Positions 42,356 through 51,812 are shown, counted from the first letter of the stretch. The stretch: 64,000 nucleotides of DNA from Paenibacillus phocaeensis (GCF_900021165.1 NZ_FCOQ01000029.1:1-64000); one strand, 5' to 3'. Notes: generated by a model not told the origin, from the letters alone. Made by a program: numbers and translations.

Positions 42356-44719
42356 TTATTTAACCAATACAAGCCCCTGGTTGATCGCCGGTTCCAGAAA
42401 CGGACTGGTCGCCCCGACGCTGAACAGGTGCAAATGGTGCATCGCCCGGGTACAGGCGGTATAAAACAGTCGCCGCACGCTCTCCTCACCATAGGACTGT
42501 GCCGAAGCATCGTAAATAAGCACCGCATCGAACTCAATGCCTTTGGCCAAATAGGCCGGAATGACCACCACGCCTTGCTTGTATTCGATCGAATCGCGGG
42601 TGACCAGCTTGAGCTCGGCCATACGTTCCCCACTCAAAGCCGCATAGGCAACTGCGCTTTCCGCTGCCGAACGGCAAACGATGGCGATCGTATTCACCCC
42701 GCGCGCCCTCAGATCGGCAATGCTATGTTCAAGACGGCGGTGCAGCGCGTCAACGTCGGTCAATTTGATCAACGTTGGCCTCTCCCCGTCCCGCTCGAAC
42801 GGCTCGATGCTTTCGCCGTCAGGGATCAGGCTTCGCGTAAACTCCACGATCGGCCGGGTCGACCGATAGCTGCGGCGCAAGTGAATCGTCTCGGTGGCCT
42901 CCGGTCCGTATAGCCGGATCAGCCCTTGAAAATCCGCCGTACCGGCGGCGTGGGCGAAGATCGCCTGATGGAAATCGCCGAGGACCGTCAGCTTCGCAGC
43001 CGGAAACAGCCTTTTGATAAACTCGAACTGAAGCGGAGAGTAATCCTGCGCCTCATCGATCAAAACATGGCGGATGGATACGTTCGTCTGGAACCCCAGA
43101 ATGAACTCCTGCAACAGCAGAAATGGAGTTGCATCCTCATACAGCAACTTCCCCTTGTCCAGGTTCTGCAACGTGAGGCGGCAAATATCCGGCCAGGCTT
43201 CCTGCAGTTCCGGCGCCTCTGCTTCCATCCCGGAGCCTGTACGGATGATCGGCAGTTCAAAGAACTGCTTATACACCCCGGCCAGATCGATGAACCGCAG
43301 CTCGCGGATCTGTTCCCGCACCGGCTTCAGCTTCTTGCGCACGATCATTCGTGCCAGCTCTCTGGATAATCGTTCACCTTCAATCTCTTCGTCCGAATCC
43401 TCGGTGAGCCCGTGTTTCTTGTGAATTCGCTCATAGGCCCGTTCGTATTGTTCGTTGCTGAGCAGCTCGATGGCATCCTGCACCCAGGACTTGCGGCGCT
43501 CCTGCTTCTCGATTTCGGCGATCCGTTCATTCAACCATGTCATCAGCCGTTCGATTCGCCCGGAGAATCGCAGAGATGCGTCTCCGCCGTAGAACTGCTC
43601 TGCCATTTCTTCAACCGATACCACCGCCTCTCCCCGGAACTGCAGAGGGCGGAATCGCATGCCGCCTTGCTCCAGAGATGAACGGTAAGCCTGAATCGCC
43701 TCGAAAAAAGACGCCGACGCCTTGAACCGAATCGCCGCCATTCGCGCCGGGTAATCCGGGGCCCCGTTTGCCGTCAGCACATATTCCAGCTGCGCGTAAG
43801 CATCCTCAACTTCGAACAGCCCGCCAAGCCGGTGATCCAGGTATTCCTGGAACGTCACCTGCTGCATATTTTCCTCGCCAAGCTCGGGAAGCACGCCGGA
43901 TACGTAGGTCTGGAACATCGCGTTCGGTGAAAATAATACGATCTGGTCTGCCGTCATTCGTTCGCGGTATCTGTACAGCAAATAAGCGATCCGCTGCAAA
44001 GCGGCCGAGGTCTTTCCGCTGCCGGCAGCACCTTGCACGATGAGCAGCCGGGCGCGGTCATGCCGGATGATCCGGTTTTGCTCCTGCTGGATCGTAGCCA
44101 CAATGCTGCGCATCTGCGAATTCGCAGTTTGGCCCAGCACCTGCTGGAGCACCTCGTCTCCAATCGTCAGCGAGGTGTCAAACATCGATTCAATCCGCCC
44201 GCGGCGAATGAGATATTGCCATTTCCGCTCCAATTCCCCGCGTATCGTCCCTCCGGGCGTAACGTACTCCGCCGGGCCCGGGGCATAATCGTAATACACG
44301 CTGGAGATCGGAGCCCGCCAATCGTAGATCAGAAACTTCTCCCCGCTTGGATCCATCAAAGAAGAGACGCCGATATAAACCCGCTCCGTCTCCGGCTCGC
44401 CTTCTTCAGCGAAATCAATCCGCCCGAAGTAAGGATTCTCCTGCATTCGAAGCAGCGCCGCTCGGCGTTTGGAAGCTTGGCGATGGCTGCTTTGGCTTAG
44501 CGACAACACCTCGGCTTGCTGGCGTAAACTGATGACCGTTTCCAGAAAGTCGTCAAAGTTATCCAAATTCACCGTGACGTCTTCCCAGAAATGCTTGCGG
44601 AATTCAACAACCTCATTCCTGCGGCGCGAGGTATCCTCTTCCAGATCACCGATGCTCTCCGAAAGCACCTCCATCACACGGTCCAACCGTTCCTGCTCCC
44701 GCTTTAGCTCTTTATCCAT
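42356..44719 (-). CDS. helD: HelD-like RNA polymerase recycling helicase
   Basis: A 787-residue UvrD-superfamily ATPase. An N-terminal antiparallel coiled coil (about 1-60; KELKREQERLDRVMEVL) is followed by Walker A GAAGSGKT (near residue 235), a split helicase core with IDEAQDYSPLQFEF and LTVLGDFHQAIFAH, and the C-terminal half with GIEFDAVLIYD and RLFYTACTRAMHHLHLF. HelD binds RNA polymerase, inserts arms into its channels and uses ATP to free stalled or terminated complexes. ATG 44719 has AAAGGAG nine bases upstream. Full length, monocistronic. Confidence 0.9.
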   Translation of the reverse strand: MDKELKREQERLDRVMEVLSESIGDLEEDTSRRRNEVVEFRKHFWEDVTVNLDNFDDFLETVISLRQQAEVLSLSQSSHRQASKRRAALLRMQENPYFGRIDFAEEGEPETERVYIGVSSLMDPSGEKFLIYDWRAPISSVYYDYAPGPAEYVTPGGTIRGELERKWQYLIRRGRIESMFDTSLTIGDEVLQQVLGQTANSQMRSIVATIQQEQNRIIRHDRARLLIVQGAAGSGKTSAALQRIAYLLYRYRERMTADQIVLFSPNAMFQTYVSGVLPELGEENMQQVTFQEYLDHRLGGLFEVEDAYAQLEYVLTANGAPDYPARMAAIRFKASASFFEAIQAYRSSLEQGGMRFRPLQFRGEAVVSVEEMAEQFYGGDASLRFSGRIERLMTWLNERIAEIEKQERRKSWVQDAIELLSNEQYERAYERIHKKHGLTEDSDEEIEGERLSRELARMIVRKKLKPVREQIRELRFIDLAGVYKQFFELPIIRTGSGMEAEAPELQEAWPDICRLTLQNLDKGKLLYEDATPFLLLQEFILGFQTNVSIRHVLIDEAQDYSPLQFEFIKRLFPAAKLTVLGDFHQAIFAHAAGTADFQGLIRLYGPEATETIHLRRSYRSTRPIVEFTRSLIPDGESIEPFERDGERPTLIKLTDVDALHRRLEHSIADLRARGVNTIAIVCRSAAESAVAYAALSGERMAELKLVTRDSIEYKQGVVVIPAYLAKGIEFDAVLIYDASAQSYGEESVRRLFYTACTRAMHHLHLFSVGATSPFLEPAINQGLVLVK

Positions 44720-44748
44720 CAGCAGCACTCCTTTCGCAAAAATGGGGG

Positions 44749-44777
44749 TTGACGCGAAGTGATTTTTTCTGTACAAT
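44749..44777 (+). promoter_or_regulatory. Near-consensus sigma-A promoter facing away from helD
   Basis: TTGACG (44749-44754), a 17-base spacer and TACAAT (44772-44777) on the plus strand. It lies within the helD 5' region and points away from that gene, with no protein-coding gene downstream on its strand. Confidence 0.7.
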
Positions 44778-44783
44778 AAAATT

Positions 44784-44846
44784 AGGAAAGGTATACTTTA
44801 TTGAACAAACCTCGACGCATGCTATTCAACTATAGCATGCTTTTAG
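44784..44846 (+). ncRNA. Candidate short RNA divergent from helD
   Basis: A strong promoter is followed after about 40 bases by a 9-bp hairpin (44817-44825 with 44832-44840) and TTTT at 44841-44844, which would give an RNA of roughly 63 bases. A second hairpin terminator follows at 44871. A 19-codon frame starting TTG at 44801 exists but would have its ribosome site at the very 5' end, so a non-coding RNA is more likely. Confidence 0.45.
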
Positions 44847-44870
44847 CCGTTTATCAATAAGTAACATACA

Positions 44871-44911
44871 AAGCCGCGTCCCTCTTATTTAAGGAGAAAC
44901 GCGGCTTTTTT
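44871..44911. terminator. Hairpin terminator between helD region and nitroreductase gene
   Basis: AAGCCGCGT (44871-44879) pairs with ACGCGGCTT (44899-44907), with TTTT on the plus strand and TTTG on the minus strand. It can end the nitroreductase transcript and any read-through from the short RNA. Confidence 0.8.
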
Positions 44912-44950
44912 ATCCATCGATGGTATTCTTCAACTACGTCATCCGCCGAT

Positions 44951-45442
44951 TTACGGCAGCGTTTGGATTTTCTCTCCGATCGGCGTTCTAGGCTTTGCCG
45001 CCGGTACTTCCGCCGGGTACCCGATGCCGAATACCCCGATTACCTCGTAGCCCTCCGACACACCAAGAAGCTCCCGGTTGTGGGGCAAGCCGCCGATGGA
45101 CGACCAGAACGTGCCAACACCCGCTGCATGGGCGGCTAGCTGGAAATTTTGCGCGAAGCAAGCGGCTGCCATCACATTCTCGTCACGTTCAATTCCGGTA
45201 GCTCCGGGTTTGGACAATAGCGCGAGAACAACGGGAGCCCCCCAGAAATCGCTCTTGTGCTTCAGCTTCGCCCGCGTTTCCGGCCCGATGCGAAGCAGCT
45301 CCCACGGTTCGTTGCCGCGATGGTTCGGGGCGAAGCTTGCCGCTTCGAGCCAACTCATCAACGCCCCTTCGTCGATCGGGTCCGGTTTAAACGCCTTGAT
45401 ATTTCTTCGGCTTTTGATTAGGTCCATCGTGCTCATGCTCAT
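44951..45442 (-). CDS. Nitroreductase-family flavoprotein
   Basis: A 163-residue FMN-dependent oxidoreductase. SRRNIKAFKPDPID binds FMN, then SFAPNHRGNEPWELLRIG, GVGTFWSSIGGLPHNREL and VIGVFGIGYPAE. Family members reduce nitro groups, quinones or other acceptors using NAD(P)H. AGGGAGG precedes ATG 45442. In the 250 bases upstream there is an open but start-less frame, perhaps the remnant of a regulator gene. Confidence 0.88.
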   Translation of the reverse strand: MSMSTMDLIKSRRNIKAFKPDPIDEGALMSWLEAASFAPNHRGNEPWELLRIGPETRAKLKHKSDFWGAPVVLALLSKPGATGIERDENVMAAACFAQNFQLAAHAAGVGTFWSSIGGLPHNRELLGVSEGYEVIGVFGIGYPAEVPAAKPRTPIGEKIQTLP

Positions 45443-45632
45443 CCGTATCGGCCTCCCTTAACTCAAACAAATGGATCAGTTCTTGAATCATTTCATGAAT
45501 CCGCTGATTGCCGGCTTGATAGCGTCGTATTCGGTTAAACCAGGCTGCTGCCGAATGCCGAAACGCTCGGCGCTTTCAAATGTATACAGTCACACCGGGA
45601 TTGTCAAGTTGAACCCTCCGCAGACAAGCAAA

Positions 45633-45668
45633 AGAAGACAGCCTCTGCCTTCAAAAGGTCTGTCTTCT
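45633..45668 (-). terminator. Terminator of the small acidic protein gene
   Basis: AGAAGACAG (45633-45641) pairs perfectly with CTGTCTTCT (45660-45668). On the minus strand it is followed by TTTTGC. It lies 22 bases past the stop at 45691. Confidence 0.7.
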
Positions 45669-45690
45669 CTGCTGTCCGTCCATTCAACCG

Positions 45691-45861
45691 TCAGTACAGC
45701 CGTTCCTCACCGGTAACCGGGTTTTGAAACGCCGATTCGATATCGCTGTTCGTCAACTCTTCGGCAAACTCCGTATCTTCGGCCGATTTTGACGTCTCCG
45801 TCCGCTTGGCTTTCCGTGCCTTCTCCTGATCTTCTTCCTGAGATTCCGATTCCTTCGTCAT
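45691..45861 (-). CDS. Small charged protein, 56 residues
   Basis: A 56-residue frame from ATG 45861. The first half is highly charged (MTKESESQEEDQEKARKAKR) and the second is acidic (SAEDTEFAEELTNSDIESAF), ending NPVTGEERLY. AAAGGAG lies 12 bases upstream and a clear terminator follows, so it is probably a real single gene. It looks like the intrinsically disordered small proteins common in Paenibacillus; I do not recognise its role. No signal or membrane segment. Confidence 0.6.
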   Translation of the reverse strand: MTKESESQEEDQEKARKAKRTETSKSAEDTEFAEELTNSDIESAFQNPVTGEERLY

Positions 45862-45959
45862 CGCCTAGCTGCACTCTCCTTTCCATGCGTCAATCCTGCT
45901 TGCTTAGGCGTTAGGGTACGGTTCAGGTCCGCTTTTTATGCAATCCATCAAGCATCCGC

Positions 45960-46718
45960 TTAATAAGCCGTCCAGCCGGCGTCTGCCGTTATCGTCGTAC
46001 CGTTCACGAAGCTTGAATCCTCGGAGGCCAGGAACAAGGCCAACTTCGCGATTTCCTCCGGTTCGCCGATGCCGGGATTCATCCCCATGCCCGCTTGCGC
46101 ACGTTCCATCCCAAAGGCATTCACCGCCGTCAGGGTCGCTCCAATATTCGTTTGAACCGCACCCGGCGCGATGGCATTGCAGCGGATGCCAAGGGTCGCA
46201 TATTGGAATCCAACGTTCTTCGTGAGTCCGATAACCGCATGCTTGGAAGCGGTATATGCCGCCCCGGCGCGGGAACCAAACAACCCCCCGATCGAAGCGA
46301 TGTTCACAATCACCCCGGCTTTTTTCTCCGTAAAAATCGGCAGTGTCTTGCGAATCGTTCGCATCGGCCCCGTCGTATTCACGGCAAATACTTTGTCCCA
46401 CAGCTCGTCGGTCACATCGGCGGCCGGAACAAAGTTATCCATAATCCCCGCGTTATTGATCAGGATGTCCACGGTACCATAACGGTCAACCGCTCCATCG
46501 ATCAATCGCTGCACCTCTTCCTCAACGGCAACGTTGGCCGTAATTGCCATAGCCGCTCCGCCCTTGCTTTCGATGTCTTGAGCAACCTTCCCGGCCTGCT
46601 CCAGGTTCAGGTCGGACACGACGACCTTCGCCCCCTCTGCCGCAAACAACTCCGCAATCGCCTTCCCCATTCCCGATGCTGCCCCGGTGACCACTGCTAC
46701 TTTTCCTTCAAGTTTCAT
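45960..46718 (-). CDS. SDR-family short-chain dehydrogenase/reductase
   Basis: A 252-residue classical SDR. The cofactor motif TGAASGMGKA is near residue 12, NNAG near 88, the catalytic Ser in NIASIGG, and YxxxK in AAYTASKHAV. The end, PEEIAKLALFLASEDSSFVNG-TTITADAG, is typical. It oxidises or reduces an alcohol or ketone with NAD(P)(H). ATG 46718 has GGAGGGTACACG upstream, so the longer reading from 46772 is not used. Substrate unknown. Confidence 0.9.
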   Translation of the reverse strand: MKLEGKVAVVTGAASGMGKAIAELFAAEGAKVVVSDLNLEQAGKVAQDIESKGGAAMAITANVAVEEEVQRLIDGAVDRYGTVDILINNAGIMDNFVPAADVTDELWDKVFAVNTTGPMRTIRKTLPIFTEKKAGVIVNIASIGGLFGSRAGAAYTASKHAVIGLTKNVGFQYATLGIRCNAIAPGAVQTNIGATLTAVNAFGMERAQAGMGMNPGIGEPEEIAKLALFLASEDSSFVNGTTITADAGWTAY

Positions 46719-46949
46719 CGTGTACCCTCCATTTTTTATGATCCTCTGTACTTGTGCCTGGATCTGCTTCATGCCTTCCGGGCGGTACGAGAAGATTGAT
46801 GCGTTGTCCCCGCATGAGCTTCACCACGCATATTCGGTTATGATTTTAGATCATGTTGCCCGAACCGCCGAATATTATACAGTGAGCCTGGCGGTCGACC
46901 GGCAGGCTCGGAATTCAAGTTAATCGGCATGAACTCAACCGCTGCTTTT

Positions 46950-47990
46950 TTATGAACGTGACAATTGCTCGTTCTCGATCACGGCGGCCAGCAGCGCGAG
47001 CGTCAGCCCTTGCCCCCAGCCTTGCGCCCATTTCCGGTCCACCTGGAGATACCCTTCGATATCCTTCATCACCGCCGTCCCGCCCGATACGTTCAGGACC
47101 CGCCCGTTCCCGGAGAGGTTCGCCAGCACCCCGTCCAGCGCTTTCTGTACATATTTCGCGTGCAGCGGATTGCCCTGGGTGATCATCGCCGCCGCGATCC
47201 CCGCCGTAGCGGACACTTCGCCGTAAGCTCCCGGATAATCCAAGACGGTCCCCCACAGGCCGTCCTCATGCTGCAGCTTCTTCAACGCGGCAAGCTGATC
47301 GCGCAAGGAGCTCCAAATGTGCATCATCGGCGGATATAAGTAGGCTTCCGGCAATCCCTTGGCCGCCCGGGCCATCGTATACGCTGCCCAAGCGTTGGCG
47401 CGCGCCCAATAGATGCCGGACATATGATCCTGGCTGAGATGATTGTAGCCGTGGTACCACAGGCCCGTGTCCTCGCTTTGCAGATAGTTGATATGCCAGT
47501 AGAACTGATGGAGCGCATCGTCGATCCAAGGCTTCTCCCCCAGCAGCACTCCGGTGCGCAGCATGAAATACGCCGCCATAAACAACGTATCGGCCCAGCA
47601 TTGCTCGGGGAAGTCATTCCCCGCCGACACGGTATGCTGCAGCACCCGATCCCCGAAGCGGGGAGCTTGGTTCTGCAGGTAATCGATTTTGCTCAGGATC
47701 AGATCGAGATACTTCTGCTCCTTCGTTTGTTCGTACAAGGTGATCAGCATATGTCCCATCGCGCAGGTGTTTACCGTCCAGACCGGGAGCCCCGCCTCGA
47801 TGTACTCCTCACACCACTGTATCATCCGTTCCACGTAGGCCGATTCCCCGGTCGCTTCAAATACCCGGCTGATCCCGTAGTAAGCCACGCCGCACGGCCA
47901 ATCCCAGGTCAGATCCATTTCGAAGGTGTACTCCACGACTCGCTCGATGATCGGCTTCAGCTCGGAAGGGGCCAAATTCAGCCTCAACAT
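46950..47990 (-). CDS. GH105/GH88-type unsaturated glucuronyl hydrolase (YteR-like)
   Basis: A 346-residue cytosolic alpha/alpha-barrel enzyme. EQCWADTLFMAAYFM holds the predicted catalytic Asp (near residue 134), followed by LWYHGYNH, GIYWARANAWAAY and KWAQGWGQGLTL. The family removes the unsaturated uronic sugar from oligosaccharides made by polysaccharide lyases, for example in rhamnogalacturonan use. The second ATG is chosen because GAGGAGG is six bases before it. It is the last gene of an importer operon, so the cell takes up and then trims a lyase-made oligosaccharide. Confidence 0.88.
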   Translation of the reverse strand: MLRLNLAPSELKPIIERVVEYTFEMDLTWDWPCGVAYYGISRVFEATGESAYVERMIQWCEEYIEAGLPVWTVNTCAMGHMLITLYEQTKEQKYLDLILSKIDYLQNQAPRFGDRVLQHTVSAGNDFPEQCWADTLFMAAYFMLRTGVLLGEKPWIDDALHQFYWHINYLQSEDTGLWYHGYNHLSQDHMSGIYWARANAWAAYTMARAAKGLPEAYLYPPMMHIWSSLRDQLAALKKLQHEDGLWGTVLDYPGAYGEVSATAGIAAAMITQGNPLHAKYVQKALDGVLANLSGNGRVLNVSGGTAVMKDIEGYLQVDRKWAQGWGQGLTLALLAAVIENEQLSRS

Positions 47991-48013
47991 CTCCATCCTC
48001 CTCGCGTTTGCCT

Positions 48014-49654
48014 CTATTTGTAGTTCCCGGCATCAATCGCCGCCTGCTTCTCGTCGAGAATTTCCTGATACCCTGCCTCAAGGTAGGTTTTCTTGGCCGC
48101 TTCGTACGTAGCGTCGAACTCGCTCTCCGGCGCGATCGCAGTCTTGACATACAGCTCCTGGAACAGCGAATTCAGGTCGGCCTTGTATTCGTTCACCTTC
48201 TCAAGCACCACACTGTACAACGCATCCGGCGAACGGTATTCCGCATACTTGTCATAGAAAGCCAATGAATCCCGGGCCAACTGCTCATATCCCGGCGGCG
48301 ACATGCTGCGCAGATAAGCTTCCCGCATCTTCTTCGGATCCTCGTATTTCACGGTTTCGACGACGAGGCACCAGTAATCCTTGTTGTTGTTTTGCGAGAG
48401 TACCGACTCCCCTGTGAAGTTCGCGGTTTTTACGGCGATGCCGTCGGCATCCAGCGTATAGTTTTCGCCTTCGACGCCATTTTGCAGGAAGAACAGGTTC
48501 TCCGGCTGGCTCATCCATTCCAGATACATCCAGACGGCAGCGCGTTCCATCTCGCTGGACTCATAATTGATGCCCATAATCATCCCGAACGGCCAGTAGG
48601 CGCGTCCTTGCGGCTTCCGTCCTTCCGGCACACCGGCCAGAGTATCCAGCACCGCGAACTGGGCATCCGGATTGTTCTTCAGCGTCGAGGTGATCACATC
48701 GGTATTGCTGGAAAGATAGAAGCTGAAGGTCCCGGTTTTCCCTGCCACAAATTCGGCCTTGGCTTTGTTCTCATCATCGCGCAGATAAAACTCTTTGTCG
48801 ATCAAGCCCTTGTTATACTGATCATTCAAATTGCGCAGGTAACGTTCGGTGTCGGACGTGGTCAGATCCGCAACCCCCAGATCGGAATAGAGGGCGCGAT
48901 ATTTCTCGTCGATCGGCCAGTCGCGGAACGCATAGTTAAACGTGTAGTTGTTCTTCTTCAACGTTTCCCCGCCGACGCCAAGCCCTGCTTCCTTCCACTT
49001 GGCCAGCAGCTCGTTATATTTTTCGAGGGAGGTCAGATCCTCCACCTTCATACCCACCTTCTCGACCCAATCCTTGCGGATCAGCGTGGTGAAGCTGTCC
49101 AGACTGGGGCGCTCGCCGAAGAAAAACACGTTTTTCTTATCGACCGACCCGTACTGCTTCAGGGTGTCCCCCATCGTTTTCCAATACGTTGGCGCATAAT
49201 GCGCGATTTCATCCAGATCGAGCTCCTGCATGACGCCCTCCCCGTAGTAAGCCAAAGCCTGGGGCATATCATAATGGAAAATAATATCCGGGGCCTTATG
49301 CGACGCCAGCAGCTGCTCATAATCCGTCACTTCGTTGCTGCGGGTAATCGGAATGAACTTCACGGTTACGTTATACTTATCGCCGAATTCCTGTTGAATC
49401 CAGCGCGTATAGTAGTTGTCGGTGACGTTCCAGCCTTCGAAAGCCCTTTCATAAACCGGAAGCTCCAGCGTCACCTTCTCGGGGAAGCCGGCTGAATAAT
49501 CAGCATACTTGCCGTCCGCGCTCTTGTTAACGGAAGGTGACGGTTCCTCCGAGCCGTTGTTCGAATTCGCACTTTGACCGCTGCCGCCCGTACAGCTCGA
49601 CAATAAACCTGCAAGGATCACAGAGATCAGGATCCAGGTGAACTTATTGCCCAT
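48014..49654 (-). CDS. Oligosaccharide-binding lipoprotein (LplA-like)
   Basis: A 546-residue binding protein with lipobox LSSC and a Ser/Asn-rich tether. The fold is of the larger LplA type, with LIRKDWVEKVGMKVEDL and MGINYESSEMERAAVWMYLEWM. It captures the substrate for the two permeases encoded upstream. AAGGGGG precedes the ATG. It is 23 bases upstream of the GH105 gene, so the presumed substrate is an unsaturated oligogalacturonide or a related uronic oligomer. Confidence 0.92.
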   Translation of the reverse strand: MGNKFTWILISVILAGLLSSCTGGSGQSANSNNGSEEPSPSVNKSADGKYADYSAGFPEKVTLELPVYERAFEGWNVTDNYYTRWIQQEFGDKYNVTVKFIPITRSNEVTDYEQLLASHKAPDIIFHYDMPQALAYYGEGVMQELDLDEIAHYAPTYWKTMGDTLKQYGSVDKKNVFFFGERPSLDSFTTLIRKDWVEKVGMKVEDLTSLEKYNELLAKWKEAGLGVGGETLKKNNYTFNYAFRDWPIDEKYRALYSDLGVADLTTSDTERYLRNLNDQYNKGLIDKEFYLRDDENKAKAEFVAGKTGTFSFYLSSNTDVITSTLKNNPDAQFAVLDTLAGVPEGRKPQGRAYWPFGMIMGINYESSEMERAAVWMYLEWMSQPENLFFLQNGVEGENYTLDADGIAVKTANFTGESVLSQNNNKDYWCLVVETVKYEDPKKMREAYLRSMSPPGYEQLARDSLAFYDKYAEYRSPDALYSVVLEKVNEYKADLNSLFQELYVKTAIAPESEFDATYEAAKKTYLEAGYQEILDEKQAAIDAGNYK

Positions 49655-49682
49655 TTTTTCAATTCCCCCTTATCGATTTGAA

Positions 49683-50582
49683 CTACTCCTTAACGGCCCC
49701 CAGCATCACCCCCTGGACAAAATATTTCTGAATAAAAGGATATACGCACAGGATCGGCAGGGTGGCGAATACGACGCACGAGGCTTTCAGGACCTCGGGA
49801 TTGCTTAGTGAAACCTGCGTAGCCTCCAGTTGGAAACTTTCGCTCGCCTGAATGACGAGATAATACAATTTAAGCTGGAGCGGCCGCAGGTCCACCCGTT
49901 GCTTAATGTAAAACAGCGCGTCTTGATAGGCGTTCCAGCGGCCTACGGCATAGAACAGCGACAACGTGGCCAGAATCGGCTTGGAGAGCGGAAGGACGAT
50001 GCTCCACAGGATGCGAAAGTGCCCCGCGCCGTCGATGCGCGCCGATTCCTCAAGACTGACCGGGATGCTGCTGGAAATCGCCGTCTTCATGATCAGCAAG
50101 TTAAACGCGCTGAACGCCTGCGGCAGAATGAGCGCCGACCACGTATCCAGCATGCCGAGTTGGCTGATCAGCATGTACTCGGGAATGATCCCGCCGGTGA
50201 AATACAAAGTGAACATGAAGAGGAACGTCAGCGTGGTCCGGCCTTTCAACTGCTTGCGCGACAACGGATAAGCCGCACAGATCGTGATGATCATCCCGAG
50301 CACCGTGAACAGAATCGTAACCACCACCGATACGTACAAGGAGCGCAAGATGCTGGCGTCGGCAAAAATTTTGCTATACGCCTCTAACGTAAACCCCTCC
50401 GGCCACAGAAACACTTTGTTCGCGATCACAAAGGCATCCTCGCTTAACGATTTCGCGACAACGTGAAGAAACGGCAGCAGACATACCAGCGAGGCGAGAA
50501 TCAACGCGAGATGAATCAGAACGTCCCAGACGTCGTAGCGGGGTTTGCGCCGGAGAGGCAGCGCATTTGCGGATGTTTTCAT
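49683..50582 (-). CDS. Sugar ABC transporter permease (LplC-like)
   Basis: A 299-residue permease with six helices and the EAA loop SLEESARIDGAGHFRILW. YPFIQKYFVQGVMLGAVKE ends it. It pairs with the LplB-like permease encoded 15 bases upstream. AAGGAGG precedes the ATG. No ATPase gene is present in the locus. Confidence 0.93.
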   Translation of the reverse strand: MKTSANALPLRRKPRYDVWDVLIHLALILASLVCLLPFLHVVAKSLSEDAFVIANKVFLWPEGFTLEAYSKIFADASILRSLYVSVVVTILFTVLGMIITICAAYPLSRKQLKGRTTLTFLFMFTLYFTGGIIPEYMLISQLGMLDTWSALILPQAFSAFNLLIMKTAISSSIPVSLEESARIDGAGHFRILWSIVLPLSKPILATLSLFYAVGRWNAYQDALFYIKQRVDLRPLQLKLYYLVIQASESFQLEATQVSLSNPEVLKASCVVFATLPILCVYPFIQKYFVQGVMLGAVKE

Positions 50583-50597
50583 GATTCGCCTCCTTTC

Positions 50598-51560
50598 TTA
50601 GAGCAGTCCGTCTTCGCCCAGTTTCTTGGCGACCCGGTCGGCCAGCAGGACAAGCGTCAGTCCAATCACAGACTGGAACAAGCCGAGTGCCGTAGCCCGG
50701 CTGAAGTTCCCACTCTCGATCCCCCAGCGGTAGACCAGGACCGGAATCGTCGTGGTGAATTCGGTGGTCGCTTTATTTTGCAGAGCAAAAATCCGCTCGA
50801 ACGAGCCTTCCATCACCCGGCCTAAATTCATGATGAGCAGCGTGACGATGGTTGCGCGAATCGAGGGCAGCGTCACATTCCACATCCTCCGCCACCTCCC
50901 GGCTCCGTCCACGGTCGCCGCCTCGTACAGCTCCGGGTTGATGCCGCTCATGGCCGCCAGATAAATGATGGTTCCCCAGCCCATGCTCTGCCAGATGCCA
51001 ATGGCTAGATAGCTGATCAGCCAATTCGTATCTTCCTGCAGAAACGGGACCCGCTTGCCGCCCATCATCGCTATCAGATTGTTGATGACCCCGTTGCTTT
51101 CGCTTAGCAGTTGGTAGGCGATCGCTCCAATGATGATCCAGGAGAGAAAGTGCGGCAGATAAAGCAGCGTCTGATTGATCCGTTTGAATTTGACGTTCTT
51201 GATCTCATTGAGCAGTACTGCAAGAAGTACGGGGATCGTGAAGCTAAAGACCAGGTCGAGACTATTGAGCAGAAGGGTGTTGCGGACGGCGCGGCCAAAG
51301 TCATGCTTGCCGAAGATCTCGGCAAAGACCTCGAAGCCCACCCATTCGCTGCCCCAGAACCCCCGAGCGATTTTGTAATCCTTAAAGGCGAGCACCAGTC
51401 CGGACATCGGCGCGTATTTGAACACCAGGACAAAGGACAACGGAATCAACAGCAGCAAATACAGTTCCCAGTCCCGCCGGAAATGGAACGCGGCCCCTCG
51501 GCCTAACGGCGGATCCGACCTCAGTTTAGATCCTGGTTCTGAAGCGCTTTCAATTTTCAT
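50598..51560 (-). CDS. Sugar ABC transporter permease (LplB-like)
   Basis: A 320-residue permease. YAPMSGLVLAFKDYKIARG and FKRINQTLLYLPHFLSWII are the family blocks, and the EAA loop is YEAATVDGAGRWRRMW. ATG 51560 has GGAGG 11 bases upstream; the start at 51632 is not preferred. It is the first gene of the GH105-linked importer operon and follows the AraC-type regulator gene after a terminator. Confidence 0.92.
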   Translation of the reverse strand: MKIESASEPGSKLRSDPPLGRGAAFHFRRDWELYLLLLIPLSFVLVFKYAPMSGLVLAFKDYKIARGFWGSEWVGFEVFAEIFGKHDFGRAVRNTLLLNSLDLVFSFTIPVLLAVLLNEIKNVKFKRINQTLLYLPHFLSWIIIGAIAYQLLSESNGVINNLIAMMGGKRVPFLQEDTNWLISYLAIGIWQSMGWGTIIYLAAMSGINPELYEAATVDGAGRWRRMWNVTLPSIRATIVTLLIMNLGRVMEGSFERIFALQNKATTEFTTTIPVLVYRWGIESGNFSRATALGLFQSVIGLTLVLLADRVAKKLGEDGLL

Positions 51561-51755
51561 AGTCTTCACTTCCTCCAGTCTGGTCTGACTCGGTTCCATC
51601 CCGGCAAATCGGCAATGGCGAGTTTGTGTCACATCATACCCCGCGTCCCATCCGCCGTAAATCCTGAGTTTTGATCCTGCCTATCACTTTTGATCGTTCT
51701 GGGTGTGAAATAAGGGGCGGACAGGCGCAAACCATCAATAGTGATCTGTTGAAGC

Positions 51756-51806
51756 AAAAATGAAGCTGCTTCCTCCGGCCCTAGCCGAAGCAAAAGCAGC
51801 TTCATT
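51756..51806 (-). terminator. Terminator of the AraC-type sensor gene
   Basis: A 13-bp perfect stem: AATGAAGCTGCTT (51759-51771) with AAGCAGCTTCATT (51794-51806). On the minus strand it is followed by TTTTTG. It separates the regulator from the import operon. Confidence 0.85.
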
Positions 51807-51812
51807 TCATTC

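Noticed and set aside
45468..45600. Open minus-strand frame with FNRIRRYQAGNQRIHEMIQELIH, possibly the end of a regulator gene
   Set aside because: It has no start codon other than an internal ATG and is bounded by a stop, so at most a remnant. Too weak to list as a feature.
46884..46909. Hairpin GAGCCTGGCGG / CCGGCAGGCTC
   Set aside because: One mismatch, no T-run on either strand, and not at a clear gene end.
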